Below, one piece after another: positions 36,097 through 46,186 of a stretch of 64,000 nt of DNA. The position numbers and the translations under genes are program-made. The notes beneath the pieces were generated by a model. The model ran no database searches. It was not told where the DNA came from and saw nothing but the letters and a program-made list of their open reading frames with translations. Source of the stretch: Fluviicola sp. (GTDB lineage: Bacteria > Bacteroidota > Bacteroidia > Flavobacteriales_D > Crocinitomicaceae); contig JAGOAZ010000002.1 in assembly GCA_017983675.1 (NCBI GenBank), positions 166,608 through 230,607 on the forward strand, in the 5' to 3' direction. Every line of letters begins with the position of its first letter. The stretch's first letter is position 1.

Positions 36097-36106
36097 AATT
36101 GTTTTC

Positions 36107-37711
36107 TTATAAATTTTCAAAGAAGTCATTTCCTTTGTCATCGGTAATGATAAACGCAGGGAAATCTTTGATGGTAATCTTGCGAACTGCTTCCATGCCC
36201 ATTTCTTCAAAGTCGATGACTTCAACAGAAAGGATGTTCTCTTTCGCTAAAATTGCCGCAGGTCCTCCAACAGAACCTAAATAGAATCCACCGTATTTTT
36301 GACACGCATTGGTTACGTCTTTCGAACGATTTCCTTTTGCCAACATGATCATGCTTCCACCCAAACTTTGGAATAGGTCAACATACGCATCCATTCTTCC
36401 TGCTGTTGTTGGTCCAAAACTTCCTGATGGCATTCCTTCTGGCGTTTTTGCTGGTCCAGCATAGTAAACTGGGTGATTTTTGAAATAGTCTGGCAATGGT
36501 TTTCCAGCATCTACTAATTCCTTCAATTTCGCATGTGCCATGTCGCGCGCTACGATCAACGTTCCGTTCAATTTCAAACGCGTTTTAATCGGATATTGCG
36601 ACAAGTCTGCCAAAACCTCTGCCATTGGTCGATCCAAATCAATCGTTACTGGCGGTTGTAATTGCGGCGGCATTTCTGGTAACAAACGACGTGGATTCTT
36701 TTCAAGTTGTTCTAAAAATAAGCCGTCTTTTGTGATTTTCGCTTTGATATTTCTATCGGCAGAACACGAAACACCAAGTCCAACTGGACAAGATGCAGCA
36801 TGACGTGGCAAACGAATCACGCGTACATCGTGCGTGAAATATTTCCCACCAAATTGCGCACCAATAGTCGATTCTTGACAAATTTTATTCACGCGTTTTT
36901 CCCATTTCAAATCGCGGAATGCTTGACCGCCCATGTTTCCTTCAGTTGGTAGGTGATCAAAATATCCAGCAGATGCTTTTTTCACTGCGGATAAATTTGC
37001 CTCAGCGGAAGTTCCACCTATAACCAAAGCTAAATGGTAAGGAGGGCAGGCAGCTGTTCCCAAATCCATTATTTTTTCTTTCACAAACGCTTCCAATGAA
37101 GCATCGTTTAACAGTGATTTTGTCTTTTGGTACAAGAATGATTTGTTTGCTGATCCACCACCTTTTGCTAAGAACAAGAATTCATATTTAGCACCTTGTG
37201 TAGCGTATAAATCGATTTGAGCAGGTAAATTACTCCCCGAATTCTTCTCTTCGAACATGCTCAATGGCACAACTTGCGAAAAGCGTAAGTTTTTTTCTTG
37301 GTACGTATTAAAAATTCCTTTTGACAGGTATTCAGCATCGTTGACACCGGTGTATACATTTTCACCTTTTTTACCAATAACAATCGCCGTTCCAGTATCT
37401 TGACACGATGGCAATTGACCTTCAGCAGCAATTGTAGCGTTTTGCAATAAATTATAAGCAACAAAACGGTCATTATCCGTCGCTTCTGGATCGTCCAAAA
37501 TGGCACGTAATTTTTCCAAGTGACTCGTTCTTAAATAGAAAGAAACATCACTTAACGCTTCTTGCGCCAATAATTCCAATCCTTTTGGTTCGATTGAAAT
37601 GATTTCACGATCACCCACTTTGTCCACACGCACAAAATCGGAAGTGATTTTGCGATAGGTCGTTGAATCTGCTAAAATTGGATAAGGATCTTGGTAAAAA
37701 AAATCTGCCAT
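36107..37711 (-). CDS. fumA: Class I (iron-sulfur) fumarate hydratase
   Basis: This 534-residue TCA-cycle enzyme interconverts fumarate and malate. The 4Fe-4S ligands are probably Cys103 (PSCQDTGTA), Cys222 (AACPPYH) and Cys316 (GVSCSADR). Their spacing matches E. coli FumA Cys105/224/318 with a constant two-residue offset. [10 protein letters not shown] and [18 protein letters not shown] are further family marks. The ATG at 37711 ([11 protein letters not shown]) is preferred to an in-frame start 27 nt upstream that lies next to the promoter. It is a single gene behind a TAACTTTG -7 box. Confidence 0.95.
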   Translation of the reverse strand: MADFFYQDPYPILADSTTYRKITSDFVRVDKVGDREIISIEPKGLELLAQEALSDVSFYLRTSHLEKLRAILDDPEATDNDRFVAYNLLQNATIAAEGQLPSCQDTGTAIVIGKKGENVYTGVNDAEYLSKGIFNTYQEKNLRFSQVVPLSMFEEKNSGSNLPAQIDLYATQGAKYEFLFLAKGGGSANKSFLYQKTKSLLNDASLEAFVKEKIMDLGTAACPPYHLALVIGGTSAEANLSAVKKASAGYFDHLPTEGNMGGQAFRDLKWEKRVNKICQESTIGAQFGGKYFTHDVRVIRLPRHAASCPVGLGVSCSADRNIKAKITKDGLFLEQLEKNPRRLLPEMPPQLQPPVTIDLDRPMAEVLADLSQYPIKTRLKLNGTLIVARDMAHAKLKELVDAGKPLPDYFKNHPVYYAGPAKTPEGMPSGSFGPTTAGRMDAYVDLFQSLGGSMIMLAKGNRSKDVTNACQKYGGFYLGSVGGPAAILAKENILSVEVIDFEEMGMEAVRKITIKDFPAFIITDDKGNDFFENL

Positions 37712-37735
37712 GTTTGTTGTTTTGTTATTGAAAAA

Positions 37736-37743
37736 CAAAGTTA
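37736..37743 (-). promoter_or_regulatory. -7 element of the fumarase gene
   Basis: TAACTTTG on the minus strand lies 24 nt before the fumarase ATG at 37711. It places the transcription start inside the alternative upstream codons and so supports the chosen start. Confidence 0.6.
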
Positions 37744-37819
37744 ATCAATCTCTGAAACTGTGGTTTAGTACCGACCAAAAACGCAATAAAAAAAATTTCT
37801 TCATCCTGAAAAAAAGCAT

Positions 37820-37827
37820 TACATTTG
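37820..37827 (+). promoter_or_regulatory. -7 element of the lipoprotein/DUF5723 pair
   Basis: TACATTTG fits the TAnnTTTG consensus and lies 26 nt before the lipoprotein ATG at 37854. Confidence 0.6.
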
Positions 37828-37853
37828 CAACTAATTAACAGAACTCACTTTAA

Positions 37854-39449
37854 ATGAACAAACTAGCTATCTTTTTACTTGTTTTGGGAATGTATTCATG
37901 TACCAAAACAGATTTTTCAAAAGTATCGTACGGAAAATGGAATCCAAATCTGGCTGTCCCAATTGGTTCAGTCGATTTTAACATGGACGAAATTTTATCC
38001 AATCACGATAACAATGAATTGGTTGTCATAGATCAATTTGGTCAATTGGAAGTAAATTATTCCACACGTTTGCAATCAGTTTCAGCTGCGGAAGTACTGA
38101 CACTGCCAGCAGTCAACGAAAGTGTCAACTTATCCATGACTGATTTGGGAATACCCACAATTCCTGTTTTTAATCAAACGATCAATCAATCAACGACAGC
38201 TCAATTTGCAATGACCTTGCCCTCTGGTATTGAATTGCACGATTTAATTTTAGATGATGGTGATTTAGCGATTAACGTTTCTACAGCATTGAAACACGAT
38301 GTTGTGTTGACTGTGACTTTCCCAGATATTTATTATCAAGGGAATCCAGTAACACGTGTGTTAACAGCAAATTACTTAGGAAGTACTCCTCATGGCAGTT
38401 CAGCAAGTGTCGATTTGACCAATCATTTACTTGACTTAACAGCGGGAAACACAACAGTCAATCAATTGCGAATTGCTATTGGCGTACAAATCAATGGAAC
38501 AGGGAATGAAATTGTTGGGAACGAAGATGTGTCCATTAATTTTGGGTTGAACAACTTGAAATTGAATAACGCTACAGGGTATTTCGGTCAACAATCATTA
38601 GCTGTGAGTTCCGACTCGATTTTAATCAAGTTGTTTAATAATGCGCAATCAGGCGTGGCTGCATTGACGAATCCAAAAATTAATTTCAAGTTTATTAATT
38701 CTTTTGGGATTCCATTTCAATTAGCCATAAACGACATGAAAACAATCAATGTTGCTAATGGTGTAGAAATGAACATTGTCAACAGTTCCCTAGCAGCAAT
38801 TAACATTCCTTCTGCTCCTTCAAATGCGGATTCAAGCATCACAATACTTCCAGAAATCAATGCTACAAATACAACAAACCTCAATAACCTCATTAATAAT
38901 ACACCAAAATACTTGTCGTTTGATGTGAATGCGACCACCAATCCAAATGGAAACACAGGCCCGTTGAATTTTATTTCGAAGGATAGTAAATTATTCGTTG
39001 AAGCAAGCGTCGCATTGCCTTTGGAAGGATATGCTTATGACTTTAACCTGAAAGATACGATGGCATTTAATTTTTCAGATGTCGAAGACAACATCGATTT
39101 CTTGCTGTTTCGATTGATTTCTAAAAATGGATTTCCGGTAAACTTAATCGCAAATGCAACTGTCGTTGATCAAAATTACGTCCCTTTGTTCGATTTACTG
39201 TCAGGTGATCAAGAATTGATTGGTGCTGCACCAGTTGATGCAAATGGAAAAGTAAATGATGTAGCAAATCGAATCGTGGACATTTCAGTGGACAAAGCAA
39301 AACTACTCCAATTCAAACAAGGGAAATATGTTGTATTGGAAGTAAAGGTAGCGACCACTCAACCACAGACGACGGTAGTTAAATTCTATAACGATTACAA
39401 ATTGTCGTTGAAATTAGCCATGCAAGCAGTCTTGAATCAATCACTCTAA
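37854..39449 (+). CDS. Lipoprotein of unknown function
   Basis: This 531-residue protein has a lipobox at LGMYSC (Cys16), so it should be anchored in a membrane. The mature protein begins TKTDFSKVSYGKWNPNLAVP and is rich in beta strands, Asn, Thr and Ser, with no cysteine-rich or catalytic motif. Repeated stretches such as NLSMTDLGIPTIPVFNQ and LPLEGYAYDFNLKDT suggest several beta-sandwich domains. I cannot name a family. It is followed 10 nt later by a DUF5723 barrel gene, so the two are probably a co-expressed outer-membrane pair, with a -7 box ahead of this gene. Confidence 0.78.
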   Translation: MNKLAIFLLVLGMYSCTKTDFSKVSYGKWNPNLAVPIGSVDFNMDEILSNHDNNELVVIDQFGQLEVNYSTRLQSVSAAEVLTLPAVNESVNLSMTDLGIPTIPVFNQTINQSTTAQFAMTLPSGIELHDLILDDGDLAINVSTALKHDVVLTVTFPDIYYQGNPVTRVLTANYLGSTPHGSSASVDLTNHLLDLTAGNTTVNQLRIAIGVQINGTGNEIVGNEDVSINFGLNNLKLNNATGYFGQQSLAVSSDSILIKLFNNAQSGVAALTNPKINFKFINSFGIPFQLAINDMKTINVANGVEMNIVNSSLAAINIPSAPSNADSSITILPEINATNTTNLNNLINNTPKYLSFDVNATTNPNGNTGPLNFISKDSKLFVEASVALPLEGYAYDFNLKDTMAFNFSDVEDNIDFLLFRLISKNGFPVNLIANATVVDQNYVPLFDLLSGDQELIGAAPVDANGKVNDVANRIVDISVDKAKLLQFKQGKYVVLEVKVATTQPQTTVVKFYNDYKLSLKLAMQAVLNQSL

Positions 39450-39459
39450 TTGACCGAAA

Positions 39460-40836
39460 ATGAATAACTTTAAAATACATTCTTTATTGCTTTTAATTGC
39501 AATAGGCACAACTTTTTTCACTGTTCAAGGGCAACAAAACTTGACACTCTATGGAATGAGTGAACTCGGTCAAGCGAAATATTTAAATCCTGGTTTTGAA
39601 ATAAAAAACAAATTCACCATGAGTTTGCCACTTGGTTTTCAGAATTTCTATGCGACAAATAATGGTTTTCGGATGAATCAGTTATTTGTTCCAAGAGCAA
39701 CTGGTGATTCGTCAGATTTTAAACTTGATTTAGCAATCAAAGCCATGAAAGATCAAAATTTTATTGGGCTAGATGCTACATCGGAACTGTTTTCATTGGG
39801 CTTGAAAGTTGGAAAAAGAAACTTCTTTTCTTTCAGTGTACTCAATAAATCCCAAGTTAGTTTTCATTACCCTAAAGATATTTTCAGTCTGGCTTTTTAT
39901 GGCAACGGCTCACCTCAATTGTTAGGAAAACGCGCAAATTTAGATGGTTTAGGAGTTGAGGCGACAAGTTATATGGAATATGGTGTTGGCTTTACGCGAA
40001 CCATTAATGACAAATTAACAGTTGGAACACGTGTGAAATTGCTTGGTGGAATAGCCAATATTCATACAGAAACATCGCAATTAGGATTGACAACTGATTC
40101 CATTGATTTTGATTTAACGTTGGATGGGAAATTTGATATTCGTTCATCGAACACTTTGTATTTCACCGATTCAAATACGACGGTAGATCCTTCCGATATG
40201 ATTGGGTTCAAAAACAAAGGTTTCGGATTGGATTTAGGAGCAAGTTATAAATTGACAGATAAAATCTCTTTGAGTGCAAGTGTGATTGATTTAGGCTTTA
40301 TTTCGTGGCAAGCGAACATTAAAAATTACCAATCGAATGCCATTAATTACACCTTTCAAGGTGTGAATCTGAATGATTTTTTGAACGATAGCGCAAATGT
40401 GGAGGAAGAATTATTAGATACCTTGGGTAAAATCTTCAATTATCAATCCAACAATACGGCATATCGAACAGGTTTATACACGCGTTTTTATGTTGGAGGT
40501 GTGTATAATTTGAACAAGTGGTTGAGCGCAAGCGTGACTGTTTACAATGCAATTAACCAATCAAAATATACTTTTGGTACAGCTGTGGGATTGAATATGC
40601 ACTTGAAGAATTGGTTTAGTTTGAGCATGAATTATTCCGCAATTGGTCGATCGGCAAATAATGTTGGTTTTGGTATTCGTTTAAAAGCTGGACCAACTCA
40701 ATTTTACATCATGTCGGATAATGTGTTGGTTGCATTGAATCCTTCTGGAGCTAAAAATGCACACCTTTCATTTGGGATGAATATCGTTATCAATAGCAAA
40801 CAATCAAAAACTGAAGCTGCTCCGGCATCTAAATAA
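39460..40836 (+). CDS. DUF5723-family outer-membrane beta-barrel protein
   Basis: This 458-residue protein has a signal peptide (LLLLIAIGTTFFTVQGQ) and begins QNLTLYGMSELGQAKYLNPGF, the pattern of DUF5723 proteins. Alternating amphipathic strands continue to the end (GFGIRLKAGPTQFYIMSDNV, then LSFGMNIVI), as in FadL/PorV-like barrels. Its function is unknown. The gene is the second of a pair with a lipoprotein and is followed by a terminator. Confidence 0.8.
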   Translation: MNNFKIHSLLLLIAIGTTFFTVQGQQNLTLYGMSELGQAKYLNPGFEIKNKFTMSLPLGFQNFYATNNGFRMNQLFVPRATGDSSDFKLDLAIKAMKDQNFIGLDATSELFSLGLKVGKRNFFSFSVLNKSQVSFHYPKDIFSLAFYGNGSPQLLGKRANLDGLGVEATSYMEYGVGFTRTINDKLTVGTRVKLLGGIANIHTETSQLGLTTDSIDFDLTLDGKFDIRSSNTLYFTDSNTTVDPSDMIGFKNKGFGLDLGASYKLTDKISLSASVIDLGFISWQANIKNYQSNAINYTFQGVNLNDFLNDSANVEEELLDTLGKIFNYQSNNTAYRTGLYTRFYVGGVYNLNKWLSASVTVYNAINQSKYTFGTAVGLNMHLKNWFSLSMNYSAIGRSANNVGFGIRLKAGPTQFYIMSDNVLVALNPSGAKNAHLSFGMNIVINSKQSKTEAAPASK

Positions 40837-40843
40837 AACTTCC

Positions 40844-40880
40844 AGCTGCACAACTTGTTTCAACGGTTGTGCAGCTTTTA
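40844..40880 (+). terminator. Terminator after the DUF5723 gene
   Basis: AGCTGCACAAC (40844-40854) pairs with GTTGTGCAGCT (40866-40876) and is followed by TTTTA. It reaches into the 3' end of the convergent radical SAM gene and may serve both. Confidence 0.8.
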
Positions 40881-41906
40881 TTCCACCCAAACTTTTGCTC
40901 CTTCGGAACAATTGGTGCAGATGTCAATGTCGTTTCTGTTTGTCAACACAGCGGTTCTGAATTGCTGATAAGTTGTCCCATTCCAAATTGCATCAAACCC
41001 CTCCGTTTTCAATTCGCCCAATGCATGCTGTGCATCTTTGTCAAAACAACATGGAACGACTTTTCCATCCCACGTAATGACACTCGACGACCACATCCGC
41101 CAACAATGATTTCCTCCGTAATATTTAACGCGGTAACTGCCATCTCTTTTTTTGATGTATCGGGAATATTTCTCGTTACTTGGCATCAATTCATTGCCGT
41201 TTTCGTACGCGTAAAATTGTGCTGATTTAAAACGTACATCATTTACGCCCAACGATTTTGCCAATGCTGTGATGGCTTCAATTTGGTCCTCGTTGGTTTT
41301 TAAAACAAGACATTGAAAAATCAAATAAGGTGTAGCTGAACGAAGTTCTTTTTTTGCTGCGACAAGTGCTTTTGTTGCTGCGATTACTTTGGCAAGTTCT
41401 CCGTCAACTCTGTACGATTCATAAGTCGCTTGCGTGATTCCGTCAATTGATATGATCAAGCGATCTAATCCAGATGTAACAATTTCTTTTGCTTTTTCTG
41501 CAGTAATAAAATGACCATTAGTTGAGGTTGCGGTGTAAATATTGGACGCTTTTGCAGTCGTAATCAAACGCAAGAATTGTGGGTGCAAAAAAGGTTCTCC
41601 TTGGAAATAATAATTGATGTAAAAAACACTTTTTTTCAAACTGGCGATGATTGTTTCGTGAAAAGCTAAATCAATTTTCCCCGTTGGACGAGAAAACGAT
41701 TTCAATCCGCTTGGACAAGCAGGACAACTTAAATTACACGCAGTTGTTGGTTCAATACTTAGTGCAAATGGCAAGCCTTTGTGGCGTTTAGAAATTTTCC
41801 ATTTAGTCAAGCGAAATGAAAGTGATAGTTGAATTAAATTGACCAAACGACGAAACGTCAAGGTGCGCATAATTTGTTTGATATCTCGGAATTTGGACCA
41901 ATTCAT
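40878..41906 (-). CDS. Radical SAM protein with SPASM domain
   Basis: This 342-residue enzyme has the radical SAM cluster motif CNLSCPAC (CxxxCxxC) near residue 55 and a TIM-barrel core (YYFQGEPFLHPQF, TSTNGHFIT, LIISIDGITQATYESYRV). The C-terminal SPASM region has auxiliary cluster cysteines in HCWRMW, VPCCFD and CTNCSEG. It would cleave SAM and modify a peptide or small molecule. No substrate peptide gene is seen next to it. The neighbours are DUF5723 (convergent) and DUF5686 (divergent). Confidence 0.9.
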   Translation of the reverse strand: MNWSKFRDIKQIMRTLTFRRLVNLIQLSLSFRLTKWKISKRHKGLPFALSIEPTTACNLSCPACPSGLKSFSRPTGKIDLAFHETIIASLKKSVFYINYYFQGEPFLHPQFLRLITTAKASNIYTATSTNGHFITAEKAKEIVTSGLDRLIISIDGITQATYESYRVDGELAKVIAATKALVAAKKELRSATPYLIFQCLVLKTNEDQIEAITALAKSLGVNDVRFKSAQFYAYENGNELMPSNEKYSRYIKKRDGSYRVKYYGGNHCWRMWSSSVITWDGKVVPCCFDKDAQHALGELKTEGFDAIWNGTTYQQFRTAVLTNRNDIDICTNCSEGAKVWVE

Positions 41907-41910
41907 GGCA

Positions 41911-41941
41911 CGAATTTAGTTAAGTATGTGTTAACAGTCAA
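41911..41941 (-). promoter_or_regulatory. Candidate promoter of the radical SAM gene
   Basis: TTG (41939-41941), 20 nt, then TAAATTCG (41911-41918) on the minus strand is one base off the -7 consensus. The box ends 4 nt before the ATG, so the transcript would be leaderless or nearly so. Confidence 0.4.
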
Positions 41942-42006
41942 TTTATTTAAAAGCTTTTGTAACTTTAATAGCTTTTATAAGTCTTTATATAAAGAACGTT
42001 TATTTT

Positions 42007-44412
42007 ATGCTACGCTATTTTATTATTGTTTTTACGCTTGTTTTTTTCTCGGATTCTTTCGCTCAACGCTTACAAGTTCGTGAACAAGAAACAGACAATA
42101 CAATCCCATTTGTAAAAGTTTATCCCGCTAACGGCAATCCTTTTTTAGCAGATATAGATGGTTTTTTCACCCTTCCAGAAGGTTGTCAATCATTTACACT
42201 TCGGATGAATGAATATGCAGACACGACCATAGCCTATAATTTTCAGCAAATTGTTTATTTGCGTGCCTTGGGCGCTTCTATTGAAGAAGTGACCATTCAA
42301 CCAGGCATCAATCCTGCAGAGCGCATCATGGAACTTGCCATACAAAACAGAAAGAAAAACCATCCGATGAGTGACCTTTCTTTTCAATACACAAGTTACA
42401 GCAAATTAATCATGACGATTAATCCGGATGCATTAGCCTCCATTCCTGATACAACAACAGATACTGACTTGATATCGATGCGTACTTTTTTTGATAAACA
42501 GTATTTGTTCCTAATGGAAAGCACAACAATCAAGTCCTTTGAACCACCCTTTCGCGAAAAAGAAGAGATAACTGCGTACAAAGTCTCTGGATTTACCAAT
42601 CCGCTGTTTTCTACTTTTGCCTCGGAATTACAGACGTTTAATTTTTATGAAAATCAGTTTTCTATTTTTGGTAAATCTTATATCAATCCACTTGCATTTG
42701 GTGGTGTAAGGAGGTACTTGTTTATTTTAGAAGATCAAACAATCAATGCGGCTGGGGATACAACTTTTACCATTCGTTTTCGTCCACGATTGGGTAAGAA
42801 CTTTGATGGTTTGAAAGGAGTTTTGTATATCAATTCCCAAGGATATGCGCTCGAAAAAGTTATCGTCGAACCTGCTGAATTGAAAAGTGCTGTTACTGCT
42901 GCTCCAAAAGTCATTCAAGAGTATGCTTTTGTCAATAATCAAAAATGGTTTCCCGTAAAATTGTCTACTGAAGCAGTTTTTAAATCAATTGCTTTTGGTG
43001 GCAACTTAAAAGATGCGTATGCAATTGGTAAAGGCACAACTTATATTGATCAAATTAAATTAGGTGCCGATTTAAAAAATGTGCGCTTCAATGCCGCAAC
43101 CGTTGTAACGACAGATGATGCAGGAGAAAAAGACAGCGTACACTGGCAACAAAATAGAAAATACGAACTATCTGATAAAGAACAAAACACCTACACTATT
43201 ATTGATAGCGTTTCCAAAGCAGAAAATTTCGAAAAGTATTTAAATATCCTATCAACCCTAGCCGATGGTAAAATACAAACGGGATATGTACAATTTGATT
43301 TAGCGCGTATTTTGAATTACAACGGTTACGAAGGTCTGCGTTTGGGCGTGGGAATAGAAACTAGTAGCAAGTTTTCAAAACGTTTTCTTGTTGGTTCGTA
43401 TATTGGTTATGGATTCAAAGACAAGCAATTCAAATATGGTGGTTATAGTACCATTAAATTAAATAAAGCACATTTCGTCGATGCGCACATTCGCTTTCAA
43501 GATGATGTTTTTGAACGAGGCGGCACCAGTTTTTATAGTTTGGAGAAAAAGCTTGAAAGCAGCACTTATACACGCAATTTGTACATACAAAACATGGAAC
43601 GTCAACGGATTGCTGAAATCGGTCTTTCTGCTTATTTGACGCCAAATCTTAAACTTTATGCGGGATTAAATTACCAACGCATCTACTTGTTAGATAATTA
43701 TTCTTTCCAACAAGTTCCAATTCCCATTTCACCGGTATTAACTTCTCCATTTGAAGTTGCAGAAACTGTTGTTGAGTGTATTTGGAAAATTGGGGATAAG
43801 GTAAAATACATTGGAGAAAAACGCATTTCAACAGGGTCAAAATGGCCAACAATTCGTGCAAAAGCCGCTTTTTCGCTTCCTGATTTTTATCAGTCAACAG
43901 TCAACTATCAACGTTTTGCACTCGATATTTACCAAACGATTCCAATTCGCGGAACAGGAAACTTTTCGTACTTAGTTTCGTTGGGCCATCTTGTGGGTGA
44001 TGTGCCGTTATATTTGAGTTTTGTTGCACCAGGTACAGGAGGCAACTGGAATTTGAGTGTTGCCAATACCTTTGAGACAGTCAAAGCATCTTCGTTTTAT
44101 AACACGACAATGGCGAGCAGTTTCATGCGTTTTAGCTTCAAGAAAATGAAAACGAACAAAAAATGGACAAGTCCTCAATTTATTTTACATCATGCTGTTG
44201 GAATTGGAACGTTTGACCAAAAAAGTTTGCACAATGTCGCTTTTCAATCGTTTTCAAAAGGGTATTACGAAGGAGGTTTTTTAATCAACAATTTACTCAA
44301 TATTGCAACTACCAGTTTGGGAATCGGTTGCTTCTACAATTACGGAGCTTATTCATCCGTTCATGCGCAAGATAATTTCATGGTGAAAATTGGTTTGACA
44401 ACTAATTTTTAA
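42007..44412 (+). CDS. DUF5686-family outer-membrane protein
   Basis: This 801-residue protein has a signal peptide (MLRYFIIVFTLVFFSDSFAQ). An N-terminal carboxypeptidase-regulatory-like domain (TIPFVKVYPANGNPFLADID) is followed by the DUF5686 start (NPAERIMELAIQNRKKNHP) and a long C-terminal barrel region that ends in NFMVKIGLTTNF. Family members are TonB-receptor-like outer-membrane proteins without a plug or a known cargo. It begins 100 nt from the divergent radical SAM gene. Confidence 0.85.
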   Translation: MLRYFIIVFTLVFFSDSFAQRLQVREQETDNTIPFVKVYPANGNPFLADIDGFFTLPEGCQSFTLRMNEYADTTIAYNFQQIVYLRALGASIEEVTIQPGINPAERIMELAIQNRKKNHPMSDLSFQYTSYSKLIMTINPDALASIPDTTTDTDLISMRTFFDKQYLFLMESTTIKSFEPPFREKEEITAYKVSGFTNPLFSTFASELQTFNFYENQFSIFGKSYINPLAFGGVRRYLFILEDQTINAAGDTTFTIRFRPRLGKNFDGLKGVLYINSQGYALEKVIVEPAELKSAVTAAPKVIQEYAFVNNQKWFPVKLSTEAVFKSIAFGGNLKDAYAIGKGTTYIDQIKLGADLKNVRFNAATVVTTDDAGEKDSVHWQQNRKYELSDKEQNTYTIIDSVSKAENFEKYLNILSTLADGKIQTGYVQFDLARILNYNGYEGLRLGVGIETSSKFSKRFLVGSYIGYGFKDKQFKYGGYSTIKLNKAHFVDAHIRFQDDVFERGGTSFYSLEKKLESSTYTRNLYIQNMERQRIAEIGLSAYLTPNLKLYAGLNYQRIYLLDNYSFQQVPIPISPVLTSPFEVAETVVECIWKIGDKVKYIGEKRISTGSKWPTIRAKAAFSLPDFYQSTVNYQRFALDIYQTIPIRGTGNFSYLVSLGHLVGDVPLYLSFVAPGTGGNWNLSVANTFETVKASSFYNTTMASSFMRFSFKKMKTNKKWTSPQFILHHAVGIGTFDQKSLHNVAFQSFSKGYYEGGFLINNLLNIATTSLGIGCFYNYGAYSSVHAQDNFMVKIGLTTNF

Positions 44413-44428
44413 GCAGAAACCGCAGTAA

Positions 44429-45253
44429 TTATAAGTGAATAGTGGTAGCGCGTATTGATTTTTCGAGTAATCGACTTGCTTTTTCTTCGAAAACAGTAGC
44501 ATTTTCAGTTGTTAAGTATTCAGTTGTTCCTTTTTGTGTGCATTGAGCATCCATTTCAGGATGACGTGCTAAATAGTCGACCAAACTTTGTGCAACAATT
44601 TGTCCTTGGGATATGACACGAATAGTTTTTGGTAATTTCGATTCAATTACCGATTGCAAAATAGGGTAGTGCGTACAACCCAAGAGTATCGTATCGATTT
44701 TGTCGTCTTGTGCCAACAGTAAATCAATGTCTTGCTGAATGAAAAAATGTCCGCCTGCTGAATCAAATTGATTGTTTTCAACCAACGGAACCCACATGGG
44801 ACAAGCATGTTGACTGACATTTAAATCGGGAGCAAATTTCGCCAATTCAATGACATAACTTTCCGATTTCACTGTACCTTCAGTTGCTAAGATCCCAACA
44901 TGATTGCTTGAGGTAAAGGATTCTAATGCTTCTGCACTCGGTCGAATAACGCCTAATACACGTTTGTTGGATGCAGTTTCAGGTAAGTTTTTTTGTTGAA
45001 TGCTGCGTAAGGCTTTTGCAGATGCTGTATTACATGCTAAGATAACGAGTGAACAACCACGGTCAAATAACGCTTGTACTGCCTCCCACGTATAATCATA
45101 GATGACATCAAAACTTCTGGATCCGTATGGAGCGCGTGCGTTGTCACCAAGATACAAGTAATCGTATTGCGGTAATGCTTGCTGAATTTCCTTTAGAATG
45201 GTTAATCCACCATAGCCAGAATCGAAAACACCAATTGGACCAGTTATTTGCAT
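44429..45253 (-). CDS. murI: Glutamate racemase
   Basis: This 274-residue enzyme makes D-glutamate for peptidoglycan. The active-site pieces are IGVFDSGYGG (Asp11), YLGDNARAPYG, ILACNTASAK with catalytic Cys74, and LLGCTHYPIL with catalytic Cys193. The length is normal. It lies 27 nt after the stop of the DOPA-dioxygenase-like gene and may share its transcript. Confidence 0.96.
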   Translation of the reverse strand: MQITGPIGVFDSGYGGLTILKEIQQALPQYDYLYLGDNARAPYGSRSFDVIYDYTWEAVQALFDRGCSLVILACNTASAKALRSIQQKNLPETASNKRVLGVIRPSAEALESFTSSNHVGILATEGTVKSESYVIELAKFAPDLNVSQHACPMWVPLVENNQFDSAGGHFFIQQDIDLLLAQDDKIDTILLGCTHYPILQSVIESKLPKTIRVISQGQIVAQSLVDYLARHPEMDAQCTQKGTTEYLTTENATVFEEKASRLLEKSIRATTIHL

Positions 45254-45280
45254 GCTTCAAATGTAAGCAACGATTATCAT

Positions 45281-46159
45281 TTACCCAAATTGCAGGGACG
45301 TCATGTTCAATGAACCTGCAACAAGTTGATCATTAAAGAAAGAAAGTTCTTCTTTTTTATCAGATAAACCCAAACTATAAATGAGCGGTAGATAATGGTC
45401 AGGAGTTGGGATTGCTAATTGCACACTGTTTCCTAATTTTTGGTAATCGATGAGCGCTTGGTGGTTGCGATCAATAATTAATTGTTTGAATAATTCATGC
45501 GCTTCGATCGCCCAGTCATAGCCAAAGCCAACTTGATCGAGCTTGTCCCATGCTACACGACCTAAGTTATGCACCATGTTTCCACTTCCAATGATCAATA
45601 CGCCTCTTTTTCGCAAAGCTTTTAATTCTTGTGCCAATGCATAGTGATAAGCTGCAGGTTTCGAATAATCAATACTTAATTGTAAAACAGGAACCTGAGC
45701 TTCTGGATACATGTGTCGCACAACTGTCCAAGTGCCGTGATCCAGTCCCCATTCGTGGTCTAGTTCAATTTTAGTTGAATGAATTAATTCTTTCGTTTCT
45801 TTTGCAATTATTGCCGATCCCGGTGCTGGATATTGCACATCAAACAATGCTTGTGGAAAACCACCGAAGTCATGAATGGTGTTTGGAAAATCCATTGCAG
45901 TAACGTGCGTACCATTCGTTAACCAATGAGCGGAAATAACTAATACAGCTTTTGGAATAGGCAAATGTTCCACTTGTTTTTTCCATTGTCTCGAGAAAGA
46001 ATTATTTTCAATACCATTCATTGGCGAACCGTGCCCAATAAATAAAACAGGATACGTATAGTCTTCTTCTCCCAATTGATTTTTGAGTGAAATTGCGGAA
46101 GACAATCCACCCAGTGCGGCAAATCCTAACATAGATTTTACAAAAGTTGAGCGTTCCAT
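45281..46159 (-). CDS. 4,5-DOPA-extradiol-dioxygenase-like protein (YgiD family) with signal-like N-terminus
   Basis: This 292-residue protein matches the DODA/YgiD (LigB-type) fold. Its metal-site segments are PVLFIGHGSPMNGIENN, LVISAHWLTNGTHVTA and NTIHDFGGFPQALF, and the later WGLDHGTWTVVRHMYPEA supplies another His. A hydrophobic N-terminus (FVKSMLGFAALGGLSSAIS) suggests export or a leader, without the twin-arginine pair. The start at 46159 (MERSTF) is chosen because a TATCTTTG box ends 15 nt before it. The upstream in-frame start would lie inside that box. The substrate is a catechol-like compound by family. A long palindrome upstream suggests repression. Confidence 0.88.
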   Translation of the reverse strand: MERSTFVKSMLGFAALGGLSSAISLKNQLGEEDYTYPVLFIGHGSPMNGIENNSFSRQWKKQVEHLPIPKAVLVISAHWLTNGTHVTAMDFPNTIHDFGGFPQALFDVQYPAPGSAIIAKETKELIHSTKIELDHEWGLDHGTWTVVRHMYPEAQVPVLQLSIDYSKPAAYHYALAQELKALRKRGVLIIGSGNMVHNLGRVAWDKLDQVGFGYDWAIEAHELFKQLIIDRNHQALIDYQKLGNSVQLAIPTPDHYLPLIYSLGLSDKKEELSFFNDQLVAGSLNMTSLQFG

Positions 46160-46174
46160 GAACGGTGTTTTATA

Positions 46175-46182
46175 CAAAGATA
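46175..46182 (-). promoter_or_regulatory. -7 element of the DOPA-dioxygenase-like gene
   Basis: TATCTTTG on the minus strand fits the TAnnTTTG consensus. It ends 15 nt before the ATG at 46159, so the leader is short. Confidence 0.65.
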
Positions 46183-46186
46183 CTGT

